Positions 24,146-34,816 of a stretch of DNA of 64,000 bases are shown here, in pieces. The translations under genes and the position numbers were made by a program. How positions within the stretch are numbered: the first letter of the stretch is position 1; each line of letters opens with the position of its first letter. Source of the stretch: Diphasiastrum complanatum (Eukaryota > Streptophyta > Lycopodiopsida > Lycopodiales > Lycopodiaceae); NCBI GenBank assembly GCA_029204225.1, contig CM055093.1:32065777-32129776 (forward strand), read 5' to 3'. Under the pieces are notes generated by a model, which searched no databases, was not told the origin of the DNA, and was given only the letters and a program-made list of their open reading frames with translations.

Positions 24146-24725
24146 CAAGCAAAGCCTACATGGTTATTTCCAATTGGGCCCATGTTACTTTGAGTCTTGG
24201 GGCGCCTCTCTTTTTCTTTTGACCTCCTTCCTATCTTTCTTTGTATGCCTCTACATTAGACAAATATGCATGCTAGCATGTCCCCCTTGAATCCACCACA
24301 TAACGTTGGAGGAATCCTAAGACCACATGCATTTGTGTTACCCACATATGGTGGAAAGGAAATTCTTCCTAACATCACCGTAAAAGGCATTGTTATGTAC
24401 CTGGATTTACATAATGTTAATCGAGGGTTACAACACAAGGTTGGAAAATGGGTTGCTAGATATGAAGCTAATAGTATGTACAATTGCCACTTGTCATGCT
24501 ACTAAGTGATGTGCATGGCAGAATACCTAAAAAGTAACCTTTATATTGGAATAGGAGGCGTACGCTCCAGTTTCTCGTACTCGATGGATGGTGTGGACAC
24601 ATCATATTCATATCAAAACCAGAAGCTTGCTACAATGGAATGATGGTAGAGGTCACAGCTCCTCATTACATATTATTGCCTTAACTCTAACTTAGGTAAA
24701 AGCAAAAGCCAAAGCCCAAAAGCTT
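24141..24725. other. Spacer left of the copia element (24.1-24.7 kb)
   Basis: No gene seen. The minus-strand copia element breaks off in its RNase H region at about 24725, so this interval does not contain its 3' LTR. Confidence 0.4.
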
Positions 24726-24726
24726 A

Positions 24727-27700
24727 AAAAGCGCAACTAATTTCTGCTTCCTTGAGTTCCACGAAATCGGTCCCCCTGCTAGATAGAAACAGAACCCGGA
24801 GGTAGATTTTTTGGTAGAGACTGTTCCTCCCCAATCTGAGTCAGAGTAGCCTCGCAGGACGAGTGGGTTGATAGCATTTCCATCGTAATATAAGATGTGA
24901 TCTAAACTTCCCTAAATATATCTCATTACTCTCTTTAATGCTTTCCAATGAGAGATCCTAGGATTAGACATGAATTGACTTAACGTGCTAAGAGTATATG
25001 CTAAATCTGGTCTAGTACATAGCATTGCATACATTAGAGATCTGATTAGTGAATGATAAGGGTACTTCGCTAAGTCGAGTACTTCACTATCAGTCTCAGC
25101 ACAAGAAGGTTTAGTCAATACTATACTTGGATCCATTGGGATATCAATTGGTTTGCAATCAAACATATGAAACTTTTTTAAAATGCCTTTTAGAGATGTC
25201 TGCTGGCTAAGACAGATATTCTTTTGAAGTCTATGTCTAGTAATGTGAATTCCCAGCAAAGAATGAATAGCTCCTAAATCAGTCATGTTAATTGGTGCCT
25301 ATATGCTTTGAATAAACAGTGACAGTCAGCTGAATTGTTTGCAAATCCTAATTGAATGAGATAAGAGTTGGTTCTATCGAACCATGCTCTTGCGGCCTGT
25401 TTCAGACCATAGATTGCTTTGTGCATCTTGCACACTTTGTGCTCTTGGCCTTTGACTTCAAATCCTTCCGGTTGGAAGGTGTACAGCTCCTCTTTGACGT
25501 TGTCATTGAGAAATGTTGTCTTGACATCCATTTGCTGCTGCATTTCGAGGTCTTTTGCGGCTACTAACGCAATCAAAGTCCTGATTGACTGCATCTTGAT
25601 GACAGGACTGAAAATTTCTTGATAATTCACTCCTTGGACTTTAATGAATCCTTTAGCCACCAGCCGTGCTTTCCATTTTGCAATGGAACCATCAGAGTTG
25701 ATCTTCTTCTTGAAGATCCACATGTTGTTGACAATTCTCTTGTGAGTGGGGAAGTCAACCAGCGTCCAGGTCTGATTCGTCAAAAGTAAGTTATACTCGC
25801 TTTCCATAGCTTCTTGCCACTTCACAACATCCTTGGAGTTAATTGCTTCGGCTAGGCTCTCTGGTTCTTCTGATGAACTCTAGAATGATTGAGGTGCATA
25901 CCTCTTAGGAACTGTCCGAGTCTGTGAGGATCTGCGGACGTTGGGTTGACCAAGATGCGATGATGCTTCTTCTTGAATTTCTTCAGATCTGTTCGAGCTA
26001 GCTAGGTCTGGTCTGATGACAGGTATTGTCGGCTGCTCGGCTTCTGTAGCTGTAGCTGCTGGTTCTATAGAAGGAACATCAACGTTGGAAGAATCCATGC
26101 TACGTATAATAGGATGAAATGACAGAGCATCGTTTATCGATAATTGTTTGAAATCATAGTATGTATGTTCTTGAAATATTACATCCTTTGAGACAAATAC
26201 TACATTGGTGGATGGATCATAGACTTTATAAGCTTTATGTTTATCAGGATAGCCAATGAAAATACATTTATTTGTCCTATAATCCAGCTTCTTCCTAAGC
26301 TGTTTAGGAATGTGAACAAAACATATACAACCAAAGATTTTTAAATGGCTGACACTAGGCTTGTGCCCATGCCAAACTTCATGAGGAGTCTTGTTGTTGA
26401 CCGCTTTGGTGCTGGATTTGTTTTGCACATAACAGGTTGTGGCAGTAGCTTTTGTCCAAATGTGCTTGATGTAGCATGGATCTGGCTGAGTTGAGAAGAG
26501 TTCGATTCTTCCTTTCTGCAATTCCGTTTTGTTGAGGTGAATAGGAAGTGGTGAACTGCCTTTTAATACCATGTTCAGCCATAGTCGGACATCTCGTTAG
26601 AGATGTATTCACCGCCACCATCAGTTCGGAGTGCTTTCACTTTTCTAGACGTTTGTGTCTCAGCCATGGCCTTGAATCTCTTGAAGCATTCAAAGGCTTC
26701 AGATTTGTGCTTGATGAATATGGTTGTAGACCATCTAGAGTAATCATCTATGAAAGTGAGAAAATAGATTGCATCTCCTAATGACGGAGTTGGCATTGGA
26801 CCACAGAGATCACTATGTACAAGATCTAATACATGCTCTGTTTTGATGGAATGTGATTTTGGAAACTTGCTTCTAGAGTGCTTTCCATAGATGCATGATT
26901 CACAAAAGAAAGATTTCCTATCTAATGAAGACATGAAATTCAAACCATCAACTAAATTATTACAACACATATAAAAAAGTGATCTTGTATTCACGTGTCC
27001 AAATCGACTATGCCATAGAACAGCACTGTCGGTTACATTCTCATTAGAGATATCAGCTAACCTTTGTCTTCCACGTGTATGGTGCTAGAATCTCCGAGGT
27101 AGATAAATTGGTCTTTGTTGTAAGCTGTGTACTCCGTAAACCATTCCTTGTGAGAGGTCATGTGTTGGGTAGCGTCGTTGTCCAGGTACCAGTTATCATA
27201 GTCTTCGCTGCTGTTGTAAGCCATTAACAAGTGTGTATCTGACTCCTTGAATTTTGCCGTGTTGGAGGAGTCTGGCTGTTGTTGTTGTTGTTGCTTCTTT
27301 GCGTCGATGTAGATCCTAATGCGACATTCTTTGATGTCGTGATTAGCTCTTTTGCAATATCTGCAGAAAACCACCATGCTCACCTTGAGTGTGAGGCTTC
27401 TGTTGTTGTTGCTGCACTTGATTCTTGCCCTTGGAATAGTCTTTCTTCTTGGTGTATAGAGCCATAGATTTGTCTTTGATGGACAGGCTGCTGGTCTTTC
27501 TCTGCATTTCTTCTTGAAGAAAATGACCGATCACCTTTTGAAGAGTGAGGTCGGGTTGTGTGGAGATCATCACGACAAAGTGTTCATAGGACTTTGGAAG
27601 AGAAGAAAGCAAGGTCCTAACGGCATCATCATCTTGAATAGAACATCCTACAGTTGATAACTGATCTAACAGGGACTTAAAGTTGTTGATGTGAGAAGTG

Positions 27701-28082
27701 ATGGCAGTAGAATCATACATGCGAAGAGTAAAAAACTTCCTTCTAAGAGGTAATCTCATGGTTACATCATGAGTCTCATAAAGACTTGATAACAAGTCCA
27801 GTGCTTCCTTAAAGGTTTTGCACGTGGTAACGTGAGATATTTGGGAGTCGGCCAGATTGAGTGTGATACATGCTAAGGCCTTCTGATATTTGATCCTCCA
27901 GGCCTTTGCTTGATCACCATCTTCTGGTTTCAGGTCTGCACCTTCTACTACATCCCAAAGATCTCTATCTATTAACATCATTCTAAGTTCTAACTTCCAA
28001 ATGTAGAAGTAGAACCACTGAACTTGTCAATGACTCTAGCTTAACTGAGTGATGAAGATGAAGAGCTATCTATATGAGACAT
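24727..28082 (-). pseudogene. Ty1/copia gag-pol, minus strand, 3'-truncated
   Basis: Gag starts near an ATG at 28082 (MSHIDSSSSSS) and shows the UBN2 domain (LTLQKVIGHFLQEEMQRK). The Cys/His knuckle (CRYCKRANHDIKEC) is near 27320-27365. The protease box reads WYLDNDATQHM at about 27163-27195, where the family has DSGA, so the catalytic motif is altered. The GAG-pre-integrase CESCIYGKHSRSKF and the integrase core VHSDLCGPMPTPSLGD follow, with RTDGGGEYISNE and SPQQNGIAERKNR. Reverse transcriptase runs from 25825 (WIFKKKINSDGSIAKWKARL, VKTTFLNDNVKEELY, KAIYGLKQAARAWFDR). The next frame carries MTDLGAIHSLLGIHITRHR, and the YVDD segment between the two frames is lost near 25285. RNase H begins (GYSDSDWGGTVSTKKS, near 24850) and is cut at about 24725. 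Most segments are long and open, but frameshifts separate gag, integrase and polymerase. Not functional. Confidence 0.9.
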
Positions 28083-28134
28083 GATAACAATATACAAATA
28101 AAACATACTTAATCTCTCGGTTTATTTGAGCTAT

Positions 28135-28146
28135 GCTCTGATACCA
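28135..28146 (-). other. Primer-binding site, initiator-Met tRNA
   Basis: TGGTATCAGAGC on the minus strand, about 50 bases upstream of the gag ATG of the 24.7-28.1 kb copia element and next to its 5' LTR. Confidence 0.85.
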
Positions 28147-28152
28147 ATCTCA

Positions 28153-28780
28153 TGGGGCAAGGGAGATAGAAGAACATGAATGGAGAAGAGAGCAAGAATA
28201 TTGCGGAACAGCTCTCCCGTTCTAATCAGCTGCTAAATGCAAAAACAGTCTAATAGACAGCTTATGCTAAATGTAACCACAGCTTTAAGTGTTCTAATTG
28301 CCCAACATGATCTTAAAAATTAATTCATACTCTGAAACAAGAGTACAGTCCACCGAAGAGATTACAGATGATTTGTATGTGGTACTATTGAAATCAGATT
28401 CAACGTGAAGTATAGTTTTAAAATAAATGGAAGAGCAGTATGATAATGCGAGTTCCTCAGACGTCAGAGACAATCATCGTCTGATCAAAAACTGAGTCGT
28501 AGACGTCAGTGTTCTGATCAGAGTGAGTAAACAAGCGCGATCAAATAGCAATGAAAGTGCATTCAATCACAACAAGCATTCATCTACGTTGTACACAGAT
28601 AAAAGCAAGCTGCTGCTATATTACATTGAAGCACAATACAAAATAGCAATTACAACAAAAAATGACGGCGTAATTGGGAGACTCAAATAATGTGTCTCAT
28701 GGATGGAGCAACACGTAATCTGTGCTTGGATGATCTATTTATAGATTTCATCCGTGTATTAATCACATTGAATGTTTGTC
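28153..28780 (-). repeat. 5' LTR of the 24.7-28.1 kb copia element (edges approximate)
   Basis: The region upstream of the primer site on the minus strand. A minus-strand TATA box (CTATAAATAG) lies at about 28736-28746. Plus-strand edges are taken as TGGGGCAAGG (28153) and TTTGTCA (28780), but no second LTR copy exists to confirm them. Confidence 0.55.
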
Positions 28781-28792
28781 ACCTAATTAGGA

Positions 28793-29467
28793 ATGCGCAA
28801 CAAAGAAGATGATTTGCCTTCTGAGGAGGAGTTTCTTAGAATCCAAAGTCAACTTGGATTTCCACAGCCAACTGTCTATTCACCAACAATATTGACATCG
28901 GAAGGTGGACATAATATTGATGGTGAGACAGTAATCAGAGAAGACAAAGCCGAATGCATAAGTCTTGTCTCTTATCAAGTACTAGCAGATTTTTTATGTC
29001 AGATTATATTCTAGACTTACTTTGTTTTTATTCATTTCAGGAAACAATTTTCCTTGATGATTTCGCAATTTGTCGAGGAGGGCAAAGATCTTCTGCGGGA
29101 GAATTTTCAAAAGATCATGCACTCGGGCACTATCTAAAGTCCTTCAAGAATAATGAGATAAGTGTTGCCCATTCAAAGTTTCATCAACATGGTGAAACTA
29201 TGATTATGGCAATCAAGACACTGTCTCATTTTCTTGGAGAACATAATTTTAATAAGGTGCATAAAATAATTTTTGTAAAGAAAACTATTGCGGTTAGGAT
29301 ATGGACCAGTGAATTCCATGCTCAGATCATCTCATTTTGCAGTGTATGCTGCTTATGTTGATCTTAGTAAGCATGAAAACAAGCTATTGGATTCATACGA
29401 AAGAAAAAAATTGTTGCATGATTCTAAGTTGCAACTTTCATTGGAAAAAATATCGGAAGCAGATTAG
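28793..29467 (+). pseudogene. Fragment of an unknown spliced plant gene
   Basis: An open frame (28793-28978) begins NKEDDLPSEEEFLRIQSQLG and ends SLVSYQ. A donor CAA/GTACTA and a good acceptor (pyrimidine tract then CATTTCAG, 29040) remove 62 bases in phase. Exon 2 (29041-29256) reads ETIFLDDFAICRGGQRSSAG onward to LSHFLGEHNFNK and is followed by AAG/GTGCAT. Beyond a second acceptor (GCAG, 29342) another frame reads YAAYVDLSKHENKLLDSYER, but it does not join in frame by the simplest donor, so the gene is damaged or has a different intron edge. The 5' part is cut by the copia LTR ending near 28780. It faces the minus-strand transposase-like gene tail to tail. I do not recognise the family. Confidence 0.5.
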
Positions 29468-30066
29468 ATACTGCTGGTAAATATTTTTATTTAATATACA
29501 AAATTTTATTGTGTGTCTATAGCCTACTGGCATGTATAAATTTGCATGCTTTTTGAAATTTTTCATAAATCATCGATTTTGTATTATGACGAATTTGGAT
29601 TTTTATTTAAAACCATTGGAAAAGTTGCAGTATATAGCTATTTTTTGTGTTAGTCCCGCCATGTTGTGTACTTTTTTAAAACTCTTATTTGCCAATGAGA
29701 TTTTTTCATTCCTTGCGATGACCATATGCTAAGACTTCCACTATTTCTTGCAAAGAATGTCAAATGATGTCGTAATATTTGCTGCATGTCATAAAAACAC
29801 AATCTAAATCAGTACCAAAAGTATCTAATTTAATTGCACATATTTGTCTATGGTAGTGTAAAATCCAAATCTTACCATATAATGTGTTATATGATCAACA
29901 CCCCATGCACTCTGAACTGCATCCACAAATTCATTGGTTGTTTTCTGTATCATTTGAACATCAACATTTGAAAATTTATCTTTTCTCAAGTATTTCACCA
30001 TGTTGTCTAACTTTTTCCAAACTTCTACTTTGTGTATACGAATAGAACCTTCTTCTTCGAAATCTT

Positions 30067-30767
30067 TGTGAAGAATTGCCAAAAATTGGCAAATCTAGCT
30101 TGATCAAAAACCATGTAGAATAGTGTAAATTGTGTACACAAGTGGGTCCCACACATGTGAGGCCATGATGCCACATGGGAAACCCATCCTAATGTAGGTT
30201 AGTTCAAGTCAAGAGAGTTGGTCATGTCTATTTGGTGGTCATCCCTACTTTATAGGACCTACACCTAAGTTTAAGGTGAAAATTTGACCAACTAGCTACC
30301 TACCAAGCATAACTCTAGGAAATAGACTAGGGTTTCATTTTAGGTCAAGGAGAGTGAGTTAACTTCCTTACTACATGATAGAAATCCACCTAACTTCAAG
30401 AAGGAAGTCGAATTTGCTATGTATTCCCTCTCTCCATAGTGAGAAGACAGAAAATTTTTGGAGCTCATTGGCAATCTCAATCTAGTTCACTATGTACATT
30501 GAGTTTTTGTGATCCAAATGAAACCAAATCAATTTCTACTTGTTTCTCAGGTTAAAAGCCATACTACAGCCTGTAGTACACACGTGTGGGCTCGGATTTC
30601 AATGTTTATCAATGCTTTTGATTGTTAATGCTTGTTGTTTGTCAAATTGCCAATCTAGATCAACTTTTTTGTGTCTAGTTTTTTGATAGATTGTTAAGCA
30701 AGCATCCAATCACTCTTGTGGATCTTTTGTAGATCCATTTATGATCCTAAAGTACAGTACTTTCACA
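30067..30767 (+). repeat. 5' LTR of the deleted copia element
   Basis: 701 bp, TGTG...CACA. It is followed immediately by the primer site. A TATA-like CTTTATAGG lies near 30258. Pairs with 34116-34816. Confidence 0.95.
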
Positions 30768-30779
30768 TGGTATCAGAGC
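30768..30779 (+). other. Primer-binding site, initiator-Met tRNA
   Basis: TGGTATCAGAGC directly after the 5' LTR, complementary to the 3' end of initiator tRNA-Met. Confidence 0.92.
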
Positions 30780-31200
30780 CAAGTACAAGAGCATAAGCCA
30801 TTGATCTAATGCAAATCCATTTTTAGCAAGTTTTGGTGCTAAAAGCTAGTATTGAGAGGGCAAGCTAGAATCTTGATTTTGGTGAGGAGATTTGATCCCA
30901 AACTTGGTAGGGGTCCAAATCCGTACTGTCCACATGTGTGGGCACCTCTGAACCTGCATTTAATGCATGGTATTCATTCGATCCAAAAATTCAATTTGTG
31001 AGCTATTGGTGTAATTTTTGGTGGACATCCTAGGATAATCTACCAAGATCATTTGCCATTGATTAGATTTGAATTTGTTTCATGGAATCTAATTAATCTA
31101 GGCTGAGTTCAAGTCCTATTAAGGTTAAAAACAGGTCTTGAAAGTACACCAAGAAGGAAGAAAGATATTAAGTCATTTTTTTGTCCAAAAATAGCCAAAT

Positions 31201-31731
31201 TTGGCAAGATTTGATTGTAAGTAGATTTCACATCATCTTATCTTCATTCCAACTTTGTGAGGGAGTGCTAGAACTGAGATTATAAGTCCATTTGTTGGAT
31301 TAGAAATCTAATTTGAGTGAAAAACTACAAGAGAGAGACCTTAGTGAGTTTCTAGAGACAATCAAATCCATTTTTTGGCAAGATTTGATTGTAAGTAGAT
31401 TTCACATCATCTTATCTTCATTCCAACTTTGTGAGGGAGTGCTAGAACTGAGATTATAAGTCCATTTGTTGGATTAGAAATCTAATTTGAGTGAAAAACT
31501 ACAAGAGAGAGAGAGACCTTAGTGAGTTTCTAGAGACAATCAAATCCATTTCTTGGCAAGATTTGTTTGAAAGTAGTTTTCACTTCATCTTATCTTCATT
31601 CCAGCTTTGTGAGGGAGTGATAGAACTGTGATTATAAGTCCATTTGTTGGATTAGAAATCAAATTTGAGTGAAACACTACAAGTGTGAGACCTTTGTGAG
31701 TTTCAAGTCAGTCAAATCTATTTCTTGTTTG
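31201..31731 (+). repeat. Three tandem ~175-bp repeats in the retroelement leader
   Basis: Units start at TTGGCAAGATTTG near 31201, 31375 and 31553 (periods about 174 and 178). Units 1 and 2 are nearly identical; unit 3 is more diverged and its end fades near 31731. They lie between primer site and gag start and contain a short GAGA run of variable length. Confidence 0.9.
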
Positions 31732-31748
31732 TAGAAGTCACTAGTAAG

Positions 31749-33905
31749 ATGGGATCTGCTGGAGCATACCTTCTAGAAGCTAGTGAGAGGTTGAATTCTA
31801 CAAATTATGCTATTTGAAAGTTTAGAATGGAGTCACTCTTGGTGCTCCAAGACCTTTATGAGTTCTAGATTGAAGATGAAGATGAACCTCTACGTGCACA
31901 GGAGTTAGCTAGATACAAGAAGAGATCTAGGCTTGCACTTCATTGTGTGAAGATGAATGTGAGCAATGATTTGTTGAGAGAAGTATCAACTTGTACTAAT
32001 GCTAAAGAGGCTTGGGAGTCTTTAAAATCAATCTATGAGTCTAGCAACACTTCTAGAGTTCTTATGCTTAGAAATCAAATTTTGCAAAGCATGAGGAGAA
32101 GTGAGGAGAGTGCACAGGATTATGTACTCAGAATCAAGTCTCTAAATAGGGAGTTGGCTTCCATTGGAGAGAAGATTCATGATGAAGAGCTTGTACAAAT
32201 TGTCGTTAATAGTCTAGGAGATGACTTTGCAAATTTGGTCCAAAGTTTTGCCATCCAAGACACTTTGCCAACTATAGAAAAACTTCACAGTGTATTAGTG
32301 GCTGAAGAGTGTAGGATGCTCCATGCAAAATCTAGGATGAGTTCCTTGTCGTTGTAGGATGGTGATGAGAAAGCCAATTTCTCATTCAAGGGCAAAAAGA
32401 AGACCAATGGAAAGAAGAAGCATCCAAAGGAGGCCAAAGAAGAGGATGATGTATCAAGCTCAAAGGACAAGTCAAAGCAAAAATGCTTATTTTGTGGAAA
32501 GAAGGGGCATTATGCATCTGAATGCTACAAGAGGCTAAGAGCACAAGTGGAGGAGGACAAACAAGGAAACCTTGCAAAGGAGGAGGAGGAGGATGAAGTA
32601 GATGTATTCTTGATGGCATCTACATCCTCACCAACAAGCAATAGCAATTCAAGAGACAATTGGTGGATCGATAGTGGGGCTAGCTCCCACATGTCTTGTG
32701 AAAAGGACTTTTTCTCAACCTTACACTCATTCAATGATGCTAAAAAGTTTGTCTTTACTGCAAATGATGAAGAGTGTAGGATAGATGGTGTTGGCACCAT
32801 CTCTTTGTATCTAGAATCCTCAAAATGCATGGATCTAGAAAATGTCCTTTATGTACCATCAATCACCAAGAATATGCTTAGTGTTGGTCTACTCTTAGAG
32901 AGTGGTTTGGATGTCCACTTTAAGCATGGTGTTTGTTTCATCTTGAAGAATGATGTTTGCATTGCAAAGGGATTTAAGCATGGAAGATTGTTTAAGTTGG
33001 AAGCTAGTGTTGCTTTTGAAAGAATGAGCTTGGCGAAGGAGGAGATCACTCAAGAGGAGATCTTGGCAAAGTGTGATCTTGCTTGCATTGAGGAGGAGCA
33101 TCAAAAGGAGGAAGATCTTGAGGATCAGCCTCAAAGCATGAGAGTTCCAAGGGAGTCCTCAATGACAATGGCCGAGTCATCAAATTGCATGCAAATTGTC
33201 CATTCAAGTGTGCATCTTGCAAGGGTGGTGAGCATTGGAGAGTCTATTATCTTTGAATACTTTTTGGAAAGTATTAGTAGACATGAGGTGACTTGTTTCT
33301 TACCTTTAAGATCCATGGTGTTTATTACTTTATATGACAAGACAATGAAATGGGATGCTTTGAAATCTACATTTGTTGTTGATAAAGCAATTTCATTGGA
33401 TAACTATTTTTGTAATAGTTTGAATAGAGTCATAAAAGATGAAACATCATTTGATTTGAAAATCTTTGTGTCCACATGCTTTGTGCATGATCATTCCAAT
33501 GTAAGGACCAAAGATTATCCTATTTCAATGATAGGAATAATGGTAGTGTTTTGCTCTTCAAGTAGAGATTGTAGAATATACTTGTTTTCAACCAAAGAAT
33601 TTGTCAATGGTGGAAATGTGATCTTTCAAGAGTGGAAGATTTGTAAACTTGAAGAAGCACCTTTGGATCAACACATTATTCAATTCATTGATGTTTTGGA
33701 GTCAAGTCAAGTGGAGGATCAGGCTCAAGACCCGAGGACTCCAAGGAGAACCTTGAGTATCAAGATGGAGCCATCTAGGCTCAATCAAATGGATCAAGCA
33801 AGACAAGTTGTCTTTGGCAACATTATTTATGCACTTTATATTTTAATTGATGTATCTTCAAGTGCACAAGATGCCTTGGAATCCATGGCTTGGCATGATG
33901 TTTAG
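31749..33905 (+). pseudogene. Copia gag-protease frame with three stops
   Basis: One continuous frame from ATG 31749 to TAG 33903-33905, broken only by three in-frame stops (TGA near 31815, TAG near 31866 and TAG at 32355) and no frameshift. The first stop lies where relatives have Trp (STWKVRMES), consistent with a single G-to-A change. Domains: gag with SRVLMLRNQILQSMRRSEES and LPTIEKLHSVLVAEECRML; Cys/His knuckle CLFCGKKGHYASEC near 32483-32525; protease WWIDSGASSHM near 32662-32695 with the canonical DSGA. After FKLEASVAF it jumps into sequence resembling the linker after integrase (NGGNVIFQEW, then RTPRRTLSIKMEPSRLNQ). The last 452 codons after the final stop (32547 on) are open. Integrase core and polymerase are deleted; a scrap resembling the RT C-terminus follows at about 33950-34010. 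Confidence 0.88.
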
Positions 33906-34115
33906 TTTTGAAGTGTGCTACATGTATATAGACACATTTATGGAACATCTTGTAAGGGATTCTCTAAGAGGTGGTGAAAGATCCTTCATGGACATCATTC
34001 TCTATTGGAGTCTCAAAAGTTCCTTGTTTGTAGCTGGATTTTTTAGACACTTCTAAAAGCTTTCATTCATCTATCAAGAGAGTTGTAAATAGATCAAACT
34101 AAATTTGAGGAGGAG

Positions 34116-34816
34116 TGTGAAGAATTGCCAAAAATTGGCAAATCTAGCTTGATCAAAAACCATGTAGAATAGTGTAAATTGTGTACACAAGTGGGTCCCA
34201 CACATGTGAGGCCATGATGCCACATGGAAAACCCATCCTAATGTAGGTTAGTTCAAGTCAAGAGAGTTGGTCATGTCTATTTGGTGGTCATCCCTACTTT
34301 ATAGGACCTACACCTAAGTTTAAGGTGAAAATTTGACCAACTAGCTACCTACCAAGCATAACTCTAGGAAATAGACTAGGGTTTCATTTTAGGTCAAGGA
34401 GAGTGAGTCAACTTCCTTATTACATGCTAGAAATCCACCTAACTTCAAGAAGGAAGTCGAATTTGCTATGTATTCCCTCTCTCCATAGTGAGAAGACAGA
34501 AAATTTTTGGAGCTCATTGGCAATCTCAAGCTAGTTCACTATGTACATTGAGTTTTTGTGATCCAAATGAAACCAAATCAATTTCTACTTGTTTCTCAGG
34601 TTGAAGGCCGTACTACAGCCTGTAGTACACACGTGTGGGCTCATATTTCAATGTTTATCAATGCTTTTGATTGTTAATGCTTGTTGTTTGTCAAATTGCC
34701 AATCTAGATCAACTTTTTTGTGTCTAGTTTTTTGATAGATTGTTAAGCAAGCATCCAATCACTCTTGTGGATCTTTTGTAGATCCATTTATGGTCCTAAA
34801 GTACAGTACTTTCACA
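34116..34816 (+). repeat. 3' LTR of the deleted copia element
   Basis: 701 bp, preceded by a purine tract (TTGAGGAGGAG) and followed by the ATCTT target duplication. About 11 differences from the 5' LTR. Confidence 0.95.

Larger units (their letters stand above)
30067..34816 (+). mobile_element. Complete-ended copia element, internally deleted
   Basis: Two 701-bp LTRs (30067-30767 and 34116-34816), both beginning TGTGAAG and ending TTTCACA, are flanked by the perfect 5-bp target duplication ATCTT (30062-30066 and 34817-34821). By eye they differ at about 11 positions, roughly 98.4% identity. The internal part carries a primer site, a leader with three tandem repeats, and a gag-protease frame. 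It lacks the integrase core and nearly all reverse transcriptase and RNase H. It sits inside exon 4 of the transposase-like minus-strand gene. Only gag and protease could ever have been supplied by this copy, so it depends on a relative such as the element at 58326. Confidence 0.95.

Noticed and set aside
24015-24290. ORF with an Arg-Glu repeat
   Set aside because: It is the translation of the (GA)n microsatellite.
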